Shown piece after piece: positions 1 to 8,111 of a stretch of 41,235 bases of DNA (within the stretch, counting starts at the first letter, position 1; every line of letters begins with the position of its first letter). The stretch is from assembly GCA_046092445.1 (NCBI GenBank), contig JBJTDR010000064.1:1-41235 (forward strand), written 5' to 3'. The position numbers and the translations under genes were made by a program. The DNA is from CAIUPE01 sp046092445 (GTDB taxonomy: Bacteria > Pseudomonadota > Alphaproteobacteria > Rhizobiales > Beijerinckiaceae). Under the pieces are notes generated by a model. That model made no database searches. It was not told the DNA's origin and saw only the letters and a list, made by a program, of their open reading frames with translations.

Positions 1-534
1 CACCTGCAACGACATGCCGATCCGTCCTCCGGTCGCATTCAGCCGGATCATCGGACGGGCGCGGTAATTATGCGAAAATGCAACCGTGTGGCGGTAGCTT
101 CCTGTCATCGCCATATAGGCGCCCGCCGCATCATGGCCAACAATCAGTTCCGCTTCCTGAAACCGCGCATTCGGCAATTCACCGTGCAACGGATGATGGT
201 CCTCAGCGCCCGGATTACCCATCGCGGTCGCCCCGCAATGGAGCAGAAATGCGCCGTAATTCGCCAGATAGGTCGTCGTATCGATGGGATCATCGAACAT
301 CGATCGCATCGTCAACCGGCGTCCAAAAAACGTCGCGTCCCAAATCTGCTGGCCATGGAACGGCAGGAGGATCATCTCGCCATCGGCGTTCGAAATTCTC
401 AGCGCCTTCACACCGCTCGCATAGACAAACGCACTCGCTGTCATACCGCCCGATTTCACAATCACGGTCTCTGCGCGTGAATACTCGATAGCGTTCAGAT
501 TGATCAGGGTCGTATCAGGCTGGATCGAAGGCAT
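1..534 (-). CDS. DUF4432 / aldose 1-epimerase-like protein (partial, C-terminus beyond window)
   Basis: An open minus-strand frame runs from an ATG at 534 to the window edge (178 codons, no stop), so the C-terminal part is missing. The product contains the phrases LPFHGQQIWDATFFGR and NYGAFLLHCGATAMGNPG followed by HHPLHGELPNA. I associate these with the DUF4432 family, which has an aldose-epimerase (galactose-mutarotase-like) beta-sandwich fold. Such proteins often sit beside sugar ABC transporters and may interconvert or bind sugar anomers; the exact reaction is not known. An ATG at 543 is also in frame, but GAGG lies 9 nt before the ATG at 534 and directly against the one at 543, so 534 is preferred. 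It is the last visible gene of operon 1, 86 bases after the MalG-type permease. That gap holds only a small hairpin (576-591) without a T-run. Confidence 0.75.
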   Translation of the reverse strand, partial: MPSIQPDTTLINLNAIEYSRAETVIVKSGGMTASAFVYASGVKALRISNADGEMILLPFHGQQIWDATFFGRRLTMRSMFDDPIDTTTYLANYGAFLLHCGATAMGNPGAEDHHPLHGELPNARFQEAELIVGHDAAGAYMAMTGSYRHTVAFSHNYRARPMIRLNATGGRIGMSLQV

Positions 535-620
535 TGGTGTCATCCTCGGGTGATGTCTGAATTTGAATTGTCCGAGCGAGGCAGCCCTCGCCAAGCGGAC
601 CGTAAACGTGCCATAGGTGA

Positions 621-1559
621 CTACTTCACCGCACCGGCCGTCAATCCCTTCACGATATATTTCTCGAGAAAGATACCGATCAGAACCAAAGGCGCAATGG
701 CAGCAGTTGAAAGCGCCGCCATTGACCACCAGCTTATCCCCTGCGATCCGGTCTGGCTGGCCACCATCACCGGCAATGTCTTTGCATTAGTGCTGGTCAA
801 AAGCGCCGCAAAGAAATATTCGTTCCAGCACAGCACAAAGGCGAGAATGAAAGCAGCCACCATTCCCGGTAGCGCAATCGGCATCACGATCCTGAAGAAC
901 GCACCCCAGAGACTGCAACCATCAACGAGGGCCGCCTGCTCCAGCTCGATCGGGATTGTATCAAACTGGTCTCGCATGATCCAGATCACGATCGGCAGAA
1001 CTGTCAGCGTATAGACGAGAATGAGACCGATCACGTTGTCGAGAAGTGCCAGTTCCTTGTAGAGAACAAGAAACGGCATCGCCAGAACGACTGGCGGCAA
1101 CAGCAGTTGCGACAAAAAGAAAAACGAAATGTCCTTGTTCTGCCATGGTCCGAACCTGTACCTGAAACGGCTCAGTCCGTAAGCGGCGAGAGAGCCAATG
1201 ACAACGGCGACAATCGCCCCGCCGGTCGCAACTATCAGGCTATTCTCGAACCGGAGCAGAAACTCATCACGCACAGTGGAGGTCTCGAAAATGGTATCAG
1301 GCGAAAGTCCGAGCGAGCGCCATCCTCTCCAGTCCCCCGAAAACCGGCCGATGAAGGGAATAATGTCACCCTGGGTGACGTTCACAGCAGTCTTGAACGA
1401 TGTCGTGACAGTCCAATAAATCGGAAACAGGCAAATAAATGCCCAAAACAGCAATATGCCGTATATCAATAGCCGCCCGCCGATAAAGCCCAACCGCTCG
1501 AGCGAGGCAATCGATCGCCGATCAAGCGGCTGTGTTCTTGCGGTATGGGCTTCGATCAC
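621..1559 (-). CDS. carbohydrate ABC transporter permease, MalG type
   Basis: This 312-residue inner-membrane protein has about six hydrophobic segments, the first near residues 27-52. Its cytoplasmic EAA loop near residues 207-226 (EQAALVDGCSLWGAFFRIVM) docks the ATPase in binding-protein-dependent importers. Length and the position of the loop near the C-terminus fit the MalG/UgpE subgroup of CUT1 sugar importers. Its ATG overlaps the end of the MalF-type gene by four bases (1556-1559), implying translational coupling and equal subunit numbers. The EAA sequence has Cys where most relatives have Ala (VDGC instead of VDGA), a mild change. The transported substrate cannot be read from the sequence, but neighbouring kinase and SBP genes point to a sugar or polyol. 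Confidence 0.93.
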   Translation of the reverse strand: MIEAHTARTQPLDRRSIASLERLGFIGGRLLIYGILLFWAFICLFPIYWTVTTSFKTAVNVTQGDIIPFIGRFSGDWRGWRSLGLSPDTIFETSTVRDEFLLRFENSLIVATGGAIVAVVIGSLAAYGLSRFRYRFGPWQNKDISFFFLSQLLLPPVVLAMPFLVLYKELALLDNVIGLILVYTLTVLPIVIWIMRDQFDTIPIELEQAALVDGCSLWGAFFRIVMPIALPGMVAAFILAFVLCWNEYFFAALLTSTNAKTLPVMVASQTGSQGISWWSMAALSTAAIAPLVLIGIFLEKYIVKGLTAGAVK

Positions 1560-2680
1560 GCCTCATTCTCCCTGCGCATCCATCGCCCGACAAATTTCAG
1601 GAGCAACGACACGAATATAATGATGATGATGAGGTAAACCTCTGCAACCATCGTTCCGTACCCGACATTCGATCGGTCGCGATATTCACGGAAAATGAAA
1701 CTCGATACCGTATCCGTCGCCCCGCCCGGTCCGCCCGAGGTCGTATTGATCACGAGATCCGCAAGTTTGAGCTGGAAAATGATCCTCAATACAATGGCCG
1801 TCACACTCACCGGCAGCAAAAGCGGAAATGTGATCTGCCAGAATGATTGCCAAGGCGTCGCACCATCCACTTTCGCCGCTTCCTGGATTTCTCGGGGCAG
1901 CGCCTGCAATCCAGCAAGCAGCAGGATCATCATGAAGGGCAGCCAGACCCACGCATCGAGCAGCATGATACTCAACCGGGCGATCCATGGCGTCGTGAAA
2001 AATGCCGGATTATCCCACCCGATATGACGCATCAATGTCGCAAGCGGCCCGAAGCGGAATTCCATGAGGGATTTTCCGATCATCCAGCTCACCGCGACCG
2101 GGCTCAGCATGAAAGGTAACAAAAACGCGACACGAAAAAATTTTCGCGCGCGGATATCGGCATTCAGAAGCAATGCAAGCCCGAAAGCAACCACATACTG
2201 CACCAGAACGCCAAGAACATAGTAAACCATGTTCAGCAAGGCGTTCCAGAAATACGCATCATGAATCAATGCATAAAAATTATCGAGTCCATTGAACTTC
2301 TGCCCCTCGAACGCGCTCAAATTCCAGTCTGTAAAGGCGATATAGAGGCCGAAAAATGTCGGAAAAATCACCATCGCGATCGTGAAAAGCAAGGCAGGAA
2401 GCAAGAACAAGGCGCGATGCCCCGCCTCTCCCCGGATCATCACCTGCCCCGCGCCAAGTGCTGCCGCCCAGACAAGAGACGCATAGAGCGTCGGCCGCCA
2501 GTTCTCGAAGCCCAGATCAATCACAGCAAATGCGTGGAGGGTCTGCAACACGACAATTCCGGCGAGCCCGAGCGAGGACAAAAGGATCAGCACCCGACCC
2601 GCCAATCGGCGCGCGTCAGAAATGGCATGATGGTCCATCTCCATCTCGCTCACCGCGGGAATTGTTCGCAAAGTCTGCAT
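1556..2680 (-). CDS. carbohydrate ABC transporter permease, MalF type
   Basis: This 374-residue membrane permease forms the heterodimeric channel with the MalG-type protein encoded next. The EAA loop lies near residues 267-286 (EAAKVDGATPWQSFWQITFP). Compared with the usual length of about 290-320 residues, it has an N-terminal extension carrying two extra hydrophobic segments (about 28-52 and 65-82) before the typical first segment at about 90-115, an arrangement also seen in MalF-like proteins with additional helices. The start at 2680 has a modest purine stretch (AAGGG) close upstream; in-frame Met13 (2644) is a possible alternative. The gene follows the SBP gene after a 115-base gap that contains a terminator-like hairpin, so it probably receives less transcript than the SBP gene. 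Confidence 0.92.
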   Translation of the reverse strand: MQTLRTIPAVSEMEMDHHAISDARRLAGRVLILLSSLGLAGIVVLQTLHAFAVIDLGFENWRPTLYASLVWAAALGAGQVMIRGEAGHRALFLLPALLFTIAMVIFPTFFGLYIAFTDWNLSAFEGQKFNGLDNFYALIHDAYFWNALLNMVYYVLGVLVQYVVAFGLALLLNADIRARKFFRVAFLLPFMLSPVAVSWMIGKSLMEFRFGPLATLMRHIGWDNPAFFTTPWIARLSIMLLDAWVWLPFMMILLLAGLQALPREIQEAAKVDGATPWQSFWQITFPLLLPVSVTAIVLRIIFQLKLADLVINTTSGGPGGATDTVSSFIFREYRDRSNVGYGTMVAEVYLIIIIIFVSLLLKFVGRWMRRENEA

Positions 2681-2734
2681 GAAGCCCTTGACGTGTTCAA
2701 TTGACAGAAAAGGTCCGATTCCGAATAAAAAGAG

Positions 2735-2759
2735 CTGGTGGCATCAAGGACGCCACCAG
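2735..2759 (-). terminator. hairpin with T-run between SBP and permease genes
   Basis: On the minus strand an 8-bp perfect stem (CTGGTGGC/GCCACCAG) with a 9-nt loop is followed by CTCTTTTTATT. It sits 37 bases past the SBP stop codon and before the MalF-type permease. Partial termination here would give many SBP transcripts and fewer permease transcripts, a common design in binding-protein operons. Confidence 0.75.
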
Positions 2760-2795
2760 TCATTATCGCGTTGGATCCGAAAAGGAACCGATCAC

Positions 2796-4448
2796 TCACA
2801 TGCCGAGAGAGGCCTTGTAGAGCTTGATCTGCTTTTCCCGACCAATCTGGTCCGTAAGCTTCTCCCATGCAGCTGCAATCGCGTCTGCACCGGCCTGCAC
2901 GGATGTCTTGCCCGCGTAGATCTTCGCCAACTCGTCTTCTGCCACGCTGTAATACTGGAAGATTCCAGGGATGCGGGGTTCAATGGCCGCGTTCGGATGG
3001 TTGTAGCTGTCAGCTTCCGACTTCAGATAGGACGAAATGAACGCCTTGTCGTAGCCGGCACCAACCCACTCGTCAATGTTGAAGTGGCTGTTCCGATATG
3101 GCTGGAAACCGGACGGATACGCCGACGCCCAGAGCGATATGTCCTTGCCGCCAAGATGGGCTGCCGCCGACCATGCCGCCTTCTGCTTTTTCGGATCGCT
3201 GTCGACACGGGCCATCACGTAAACGCCCCAGCCGATATAGGCCATGTTCGGCGCGAAGTTGGGGCCGGAAGCCAGCTTGTCCCACTTGCCGGTCTTGGCG
3301 TTGTAAACATCATCCGATCCCGGAAGGATCGAGAAACCGGTAACATCACCGACGACCGAGGAGTCCGACGTCTTGGCCATCGAGCCAACGTCACCCCACC
3401 ACGCAAGCATCGACCCTGTTCCGGCCAGAAACTGCTGAAACGCGGTCGTGCCGGGATCGGCGTTGAGTTGGTCGGCCGGCTCAGACGGCAGGCAGTCGAC
3501 AACATCCTGAATGGCACGAACCCACGCAGGATTATTGATACGAGGCTTCATCGTGTCAGCATCGAACAACCAGGCCTTGTCGTCGGGATGCTTGGCATAG
3601 GCCGTTGCGCGTGAACCGAGGAAGTAGAACGCGAAACCACCCCAACCCTTCGTCGGATCAAGATAGCCGTAAGCATCCTGACCGTTGATCTTTTTGCCCT
3701 TGAGGAATTTGGTGACCTCATTGACCTTCTGCCAGGTCGTCGGAACAGCCCAGTCACCCTTGTGACCTTCGTCCTTCCACGCCTTGGCAAGGCCGGCATC
3801 GCTGAAATAGTCCGTGCGATAATTGAAGTTGTGGCAGTCGCCATCGATCGAGATCCGATAGGTCTTGCCTTCCCACGTCCCGACAGGCGCCTTCAGATAG
3901 CCGACATAGTCATCCATGTCGATCTGCTTCTTGACCCAGTCAGGCATCGGCGACGCCAATCCTTTGCCGCAGACATCCCCTTCAAACGGCGCTCCCATCT
4001 CGACGATGTCGAAATCGACGGTTCCGGTCGCAATCGATTGCTGCAAGCGAGCATTGTAATCCGCCTGCGCAAGATCGATCCAGTTGATCTTGGCGCCGGT
4101 ATAAGCCTCCCATGACTTCAGAAATCCGCGGAAGAGAAGATTGTGCAGATTCTGATTGTTCAACCCCATGAACGTCAGTTCGACGCCCTTGAATTCACCC
4201 GCTTTCACGTTCTCCTTGGTCGCACCAAGGCACATTTCGCCAACCTTCTGCCAATCGGCATCTGTCGGCGATCCCTTGCCAACACCGGGAACCTTCAGGA
4301 TAGCGGCACGCAGGCTGTCAGCGGCTACTGCCGGCGTGCTGGTAAGAGCACCGAGCGACCCGGACATGCCGAGTGCGGCTACACCGGTAGCCCCCTTCAG
4401 AAGGGTACGACGGTCGATGACCATCCGGTTGTAAAGTTCAACTTTCAT
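2796..4448 (-). CDS. ABC transporter substrate-binding protein (SBP_bac_1 type), Tat signal
   Basis: This is a 550-residue periplasmic binding protein of operon 1. The N-terminus carries a twin-arginine signal (DRRTLLKGATG, about residues 12-22), then a hydrophobic stretch and an AVAA cleavage-like site near residue 42, so export in folded form by the Tat system is likely. The mature part resembles long extracellular solute-binding family 1 proteins (for example the closing phrases around YYSVAEDELAKIYAGK). GGAGG lies 7 nt before the ATG at 4448, which supports this start over the internal Met9. A promoter-like element lies at 4549-4576, so this gene and the permeases can be transcribed independently of the kinase upstream. 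A hairpin terminator follows. At about 550 residues it is longer than the usual 420-450, which often goes with larger ligands; the ligand itself is unknown. Confidence 0.92.
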   Translation of the reverse strand: MKVELYNRMVIDRRTLLKGATGVAALGMSGSLGALTSTPAVAADSLRAAILKVPGVGKGSPTDADWQKVGEMCLGATKENVKAGEFKGVELTFMGLNNQNLHNLLFRGFLKSWEAYTGAKINWIDLAQADYNARLQQSIATGTVDFDIVEMGAPFEGDVCGKGLASPMPDWVKKQIDMDDYVGYLKAPVGTWEGKTYRISIDGDCHNFNYRTDYFSDAGLAKAWKDEGHKGDWAVPTTWQKVNEVTKFLKGKKINGQDAYGYLDPTKGWGGFAFYFLGSRATAYAKHPDDKAWLFDADTMKPRINNPAWVRAIQDVVDCLPSEPADQLNADPGTTAFQQFLAGTGSMLAWWGDVGSMAKTSDSSVVGDVTGFSILPGSDDVYNAKTGKWDKLASGPNFAPNMAYIGWGVYVMARVDSDPKKQKAAWSAAAHLGGKDISLWASAYPSGFQPYRNSHFNIDEWVGAGYDKAFISSYLKSEADSYNHPNAAIEPRIPGIFQYYSVAEDELAKIYAGKTSVQAGADAIAAAWEKLTDQIGREKQIKLYKASLGM

Positions 4449-4548
4449 TCAATGTCCTCCCAAGTGGTTACCTTGATTTTACGTCTCGGCCGGATCAGAC
4501 CGCTGAGCCTGAATGACCTCGATCGCGTTCGAACAAAACGGCCGAAAC

Positions 4549-4576
4549 AATATGAACCAGCCCCCGTGCTTGTCAA
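4549..4576 (-). promoter_or_regulatory. sigma70-like promoter upstream of operon 1 SBP gene
   Basis: On the minus strand a perfect -35 hexamer TTGACA (4576-4571) is followed after 16 nt by CATATT (4554-4549, four of six matches to TATAAT). It lies in the 217-base gap between the FGGY kinase stop (4666) and the SBP start (4448), leaving a leader of about 95 nt. The same gap holds a GC-rich 7-bp stem right after the kinase (around 4641-4664) that may weakly terminate the upstream transcript. Confidence 0.5.
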
Positions 4577-4665
4577 TTCACGCAAGGGCCGATTGAGCTC
4601 AGTCTACATCTTTATCCATTGCCGTAAAGCGAAAGCACTCCCCGGCCGTTGCCCCCCGACCGGGA

Positions 4666-6150
4666 TCACCGCATCAAATCGCGGTTGCGCTCGTAAACTT
4701 CACGGAAAATCGAGTATTTCTCCCGATAGAGCGCGGCATATTCGCCTCTCGGTTCAAGCGCATATGCGACCGGATTCCAGTCCCGGATCGCATCAATCTT
4801 TACATCCCCCACAGCATACGCTGCCAGGAACGCGTCTCCGTAGGAAGCCCCCACAGTCTTACGGCGCACGATCTGCGTCTTCCCCGAAATATCGGAAGTG
4901 GCCTGCGCCCAGACCTTGTTCTTGATACCGCCGCCAACCGCGAAAACCAGACGGGGGACCTCGCCTGCCTCGTCATGGGTCTCAAAAATATGACGCGTGC
5001 CGAACGCTATTCCTTCAAGCAAGGCGCGATAAAGATCTCCGCGTCCGTGCGTGAGGTCCAGCCCGAAAACAACGCCCTTCGCATTCGGATCATGAATCGG
5101 TGTTCGCTCGCCCGAAAAATACGGCAGCATGACAAGCCCCCTCGCACCCGGCGGCGAAAGTGCTGCTTCTTCCGCCAGCTCCCGGAAAGCGCTCGCAGGA
5201 TCAAGTTCCCGCGCAGCAATATCTCTGAACCAGTGGGTCAGCGTACCGCTTGTCGCCAGTCCGGACATCAGGGCATGCTGCCCGTCAAACAGCCAGGGCG
5301 CATATCCGAGCCGATGATCACGTATCCTCCTCGCCGCGAGAGCGATGATGAAGACAGTCGACCCGTACATCATCATCATGTCACCCGTTTCAAGAACGCC
5401 GACGCTGATTGCTTCCGCCGCGGCATCAGCGGTCCCGCATATGACAGGCGTGCCGCATGCCAGCCCGGTGCGTTCAGCCGCCTCCTGCGTGACCGTTCCC
5501 GCAACCTCCGTTGTCCACAACACATCAGGAAGCCTGTCGAGATCAATGATTTCTCGCGTGAGAGCGTCGCTGAAACACCGGTTCTCAACATCGTAAATCG
5601 GCCCCGTATTGGCCGCCGTATAGTGATCAATGACGAATGCACCGGTGAGGCGGTAAACGAGATAGGACGTGGACGTCACGATCTTGTGGGTATTCCGGTA
5701 AATGTCGGGACGACTCCGCTTCAACCAGAGAATTTTTGGTCCGATCGATTGCGATGTCAGCGCGTTACCGCACCTTTCAAGAATGATATCCGCGCCGATC
5801 CTCGCCACAAGATCCTCGATTTCCTGAGCCGCGCGCGTATCCACACCATAAAGGACAGCATTCATGAGCGGCGCACCCGATGTGTCGAGCGGCAGCATGC
5901 ACGGGCCGATCGCACTCGTCCCGATTGCCCTGATGTCTCGTGGATTGACGGCGCTGTCTGCGAGCAATTTTCGTGAAATGAACGTGAAATCGTCCCACCA
6001 ATCTTCAATCGGCCGGTGCTCTGCCCAGCCGGCCTGCGGCACGATCATCCGATGGGGCTTGGCAGCACTGGCGATAATCGTTCCCGTGCCGTCGACCAGA
6101 ACACCCTTCGACTCGAACGTTCCAATATCAATGCCGAGATAATGGCGCAT
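4666..6150 (-). CDS. FGGY-family carbohydrate kinase (xylulokinase-like)
   Basis: This 494-residue cytoplasmic sugar or polyol kinase uses ATP to phosphorylate a substrate brought in by the adjacent transporter. The N-terminal phosphate-1 motif is YLGIDIGTFESKGVLVD (about 4-20). The C-terminal FGGY domain has LPYFSGERTPIHDPNAKGVV and a later VGGGIKNKVWAQ motif that contacts nucleotide. Length is normal for FGGY kinases. Its ATG overlaps the stop of the M42 peptidase gene by one base (TGATG at 6148-6152), so the two are translationally coupled. Family members act on xylulose, ribulose, glycerol, erythritol or inositol-like substrates; which one applies here cannot be decided. It is the intact kinase of the window, whereas the FGGY gene of operon 2 is interrupted. 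Confidence 0.9.
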   Translation of the reverse strand: MRHYLGIDIGTFESKGVLVDGTGTIIASAAKPHRMIVPQAGWAEHRPIEDWWDDFTFISRKLLADSAVNPRDIRAIGTSAIGPCMLPLDTSGAPLMNAVLYGVDTRAAQEIEDLVARIGADIILERCGNALTSQSIGPKILWLKRSRPDIYRNTHKIVTSTSYLVYRLTGAFVIDHYTAANTGPIYDVENRCFSDALTREIIDLDRLPDVLWTTEVAGTVTQEAAERTGLACGTPVICGTADAAAEAISVGVLETGDMMMMYGSTVFIIALAARRIRDHRLGYAPWLFDGQHALMSGLATSGTLTHWFRDIAARELDPASAFRELAEEAALSPPGARGLVMLPYFSGERTPIHDPNAKGVVFGLDLTHGRGDLYRALLEGIAFGTRHIFETHDEAGEVPRLVFAVGGGIKNKVWAQATSDISGKTQIVRRKTVGASYGDAFLAAYAVGDVKIDAIRDWNPVAYALEPRGEYAALYREKYSIFREVYERNRDLMR

Positions 6151-7289
6151 CAGGTATGATAGTCTCGATCCAGTGTGAATTTCGTGTCAATGCCTGCGAT
6201 CCCTTTGAGCAGGAGATGCGTAAGGCTGGCAAGGTCTCGCGGGTCACACATCTCAAGCGAGGAATGCGTATACCGACATGGAAAACCGAGATCGATACTA
6301 GCAATTCCCTCATGCAATAATTGCACATAAGATGAATCCGTGAGTGCGCCGACATGGGCACTCCGTTGAAGCATTAAGCCCTCATTTTTTGCCGTTGTGG
6401 CGAAAAGACTAGTCAATGCCGGATGGGGAATGGTTCCGTTCAACGTGCCTCGGCCATGAAAACTGTAAAGACTCATTGCTGGTCCGGCACCCAGCCTGAC
6501 ATCGCCCCGCCCTGCTATTTCCGGCGTGTCTGTCGCCAGGATCAAATCCAGCTGGATGGCGATTTCGGGTGCCAAAGCGCGCGCCGCTGTCACTGCACCT
6601 TGCAGATTGAACTCTTCCTGCACCGAAAATACGACGTGCGTCGTCGGCTTGTACTTTTCGCGCAGCAGGAGCTCTGCCAAAACGATCAACACTGCACACC
6701 CTGCGCGATCATCCACCGACGTTCCGGCGATACGGCCACCAGCGAGCACCATTGCCTTCGGCTCGTACACAATCGGCGTGCCTGCATCAATTCCTGCCGC
6801 GATAACCTCGTCGGCCGTCGAAAATCCGGTATCGACGGCAATGTCCGCATAGGGAATGACCTTGTACTTTTCATCAGGCCCGGTGGCATGATGACTCTTG
6901 TTCGAGATGAGACCCGGGACATCCCGTCCCTCGCCAACGCACAGCAAAACCGGCTGCGACGCCAATGCCCGTTCGGGAACACCCCCGAGACGTTCAACCC
7001 TGATCAATCCGTTTGCCTCGATCTTGCGGACAATAAGGCCCAATTGGTCCATATGCGCAAAGACCATGACGCTCGGCAGACCCGGATCACCCGCAATTGT
7101 CGCCATCAGATTGCCAAGTCGGTCCGTCTTTGTCGTGAGCCCGAGCGAGACCAGTCTTTTCGCGATCGCGCGCCGGACCCTGTCCTCGTGCCCGCTCAAA
7201 CCCGGAATCAGCATCAGTTCAAGTGTCAATGCGCGCAGTCGATCAACCATCATCGCCGTGCTCGAGGCCTCCCTCACCATCCGCCTCAA
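6150..7289 (-). CDS. M42-family metallopeptidase (SgcX/FrvX-like)
   Basis: This 379-residue protein has the co-catalytic metal architecture of M42 glutamyl/deblocking aminopeptidases. H79 and D81 lie in VFAHMDQLG, D193/D194 in TSVDDRAG, E225/E226 in SVQEEF, D254 in ATDTP, and H342 in YTHSSLEM near the C-terminus. All expected ligand positions appear present, so it should be an active zinc or cobalt hydrolase. M42 proteins named SgcX and FrvX are encoded in enterobacterial sugar-PTS operons and were long annotated as endoglucanases. Here the gene lies between a BtpA/SgcQ-like gene (ATGA overlap, 7286-7289) and an FGGY kinase (one-base overlap). That context suggests hydrolysis of an amide or peptide-like bond in an imported glycoconjugate or aminosugar, but this is inference. 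Confidence 0.9.
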   Translation of the reverse strand: MRRMVREASSTAMMVDRLRALTLELMLIPGLSGHEDRVRRAIAKRLVSLGLTTKTDRLGNLMATIAGDPGLPSVMVFAHMDQLGLIVRKIEANGLIRVERLGGVPERALASQPVLLCVGEGRDVPGLISNKSHHATGPDEKYKVIPYADIAVDTGFSTADEVIAAGIDAGTPIVYEPKAMVLAGGRIAGTSVDDRAGCAVLIVLAELLLREKYKPTTHVVFSVQEEFNLQGAVTAARALAPEIAIQLDLILATDTPEIAGRGDVRLGAGPAMSLYSFHGRGTLNGTIPHPALTSLFATTAKNEGLMLQRSAHVGALTDSSYVQLLHEGIASIDLGFPCRYTHSSLEMCDPRDLASLTHLLLKGIAGIDTKFTLDRDYHT

Positions 7290-8098
7290 CCTTTCCGGAC
7301 CTGTCGGACAATTCGCATGAATTCCGCAGCTCGGTCAGCATCAACCGGATTCCACGTATCGCCGTCGACTTTGAGGGATGATCCGACGATCACGCCGTCG
7401 GCCACCCTCAGCACCTCACCAACCGTTGCATGCTTGACGCCGGTATTAGCCAACACCGGAACATCCGGCAGCACCGCCTTCACCGATTCAAGGTCCGACA
7501 TTGCGGCAGCTTCACCCGTAATCGCTCCCGAAACCAGAATAGCGTCCGGAATACTGGAAAAAACCGCGCTTCGCGCCCGGTCCGGCAGGCTTCGCTGATC
7601 CAGCGAATAAGCAAATTCCGCACAGACATTGAACAGAACCGCGACATCATTCCGCCCCAACCGATCACGATATCGCAACGCTGCGCCCGCATCCGGCATC
7701 CAAGGTCCCATATCCGAAGCATACGTTCCCGTCATGATCTCTCGCACGAAAGATGCGCCCGTGGCGGCAGCAAGCGCCATTGTACTCATCGGATCCCACA
7801 ACACGTTCACCCCGAACGGGACGCCGATCTCGGAACGCAGGGCGCCTATGGCGTAGGCCATCGTCGCAGTCGAAGCAGCATCCACCTTGAACTCGTAGGG
7901 TCGGTCATTCTCGTTGCCGAACATCACGGCATCAACACCCGCGGCTTGAAGTGCCGCCAAATCCTTGCGCGCTCCTGCAATGATCCCCTCAATGCCAGCC
8001 TTCGCATCATAGAGCGGCGCGCCCGGCATCGCGCCGAAATGAACCATGGCGATCACAGGCTTCTTGTGTCCGAATACGGCATTGAATTTTGCGGTCAT
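7286..8098 (-). CDS. BtpA/SgcQ-family TIM-barrel protein
   Basis: This 270-residue cytoplasmic protein opens with KPVIAMVHFGAMPGAPLY and has GVDAVMFGNENDRPY, PFGVNVLWDP and the C-terminal VIVGSSLKVDGDTWNPVD. These are hallmarks of the BtpA family, a TIM barrel related to phosphate-binding aldolase- or epimerase-like enzymes. BtpA was first linked to photosystem I accumulation in cyanobacteria, and the E. coli relative SgcQ is encoded in the sgc sugar operon. The GSSLKVDG segment near residues 237-245 looks like a phosphate-binding loop. The gene is 13 bases downstream of the ABC ATPase and overlaps the M42 gene, so it is certainly part of operon 1. A role on a phosphorylated sugar is plausible; the reaction is not established. 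Confidence 0.88.
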   Translation of the reverse strand: MTAKFNAVFGHKKPVIAMVHFGAMPGAPLYDAKAGIEGIIAGARKDLAALQAAGVDAVMFGNENDRPYEFKVDAASTATMAYAIGALRSEIGVPFGVNVLWDPMSTMALAAATGASFVREIMTGTYASDMGPWMPDAGAALRYRDRLGRNDVAVLFNVCAEFAYSLDQRSLPDRARSAVFSSIPDAILVSGAITGEAAAMSDLESVKAVLPDVPVLANTGVKHATVGEVLRVADGVIVGSSLKVDGDTWNPVDADRAAEFMRIVRQVRKG

Positions 8099-8111
8099 GT
8101 CAGGGGCTCTC

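Noticed and set aside
576..591. A GC-rich 6-bp hairpin between the MalG-type permease and the DUF4432 gene
   Set aside because: No T-run follows on the minus strand, so it is not a convincing terminator; perhaps an mRNA-stabilising stem.
4613..4621. A DnaA-box-like word (TTATCCATT) hinting at an origin
   Set aside because: Single imperfect copy in the middle of a sugar operon gap, with no cluster or AT-rich unwinding element beside it.
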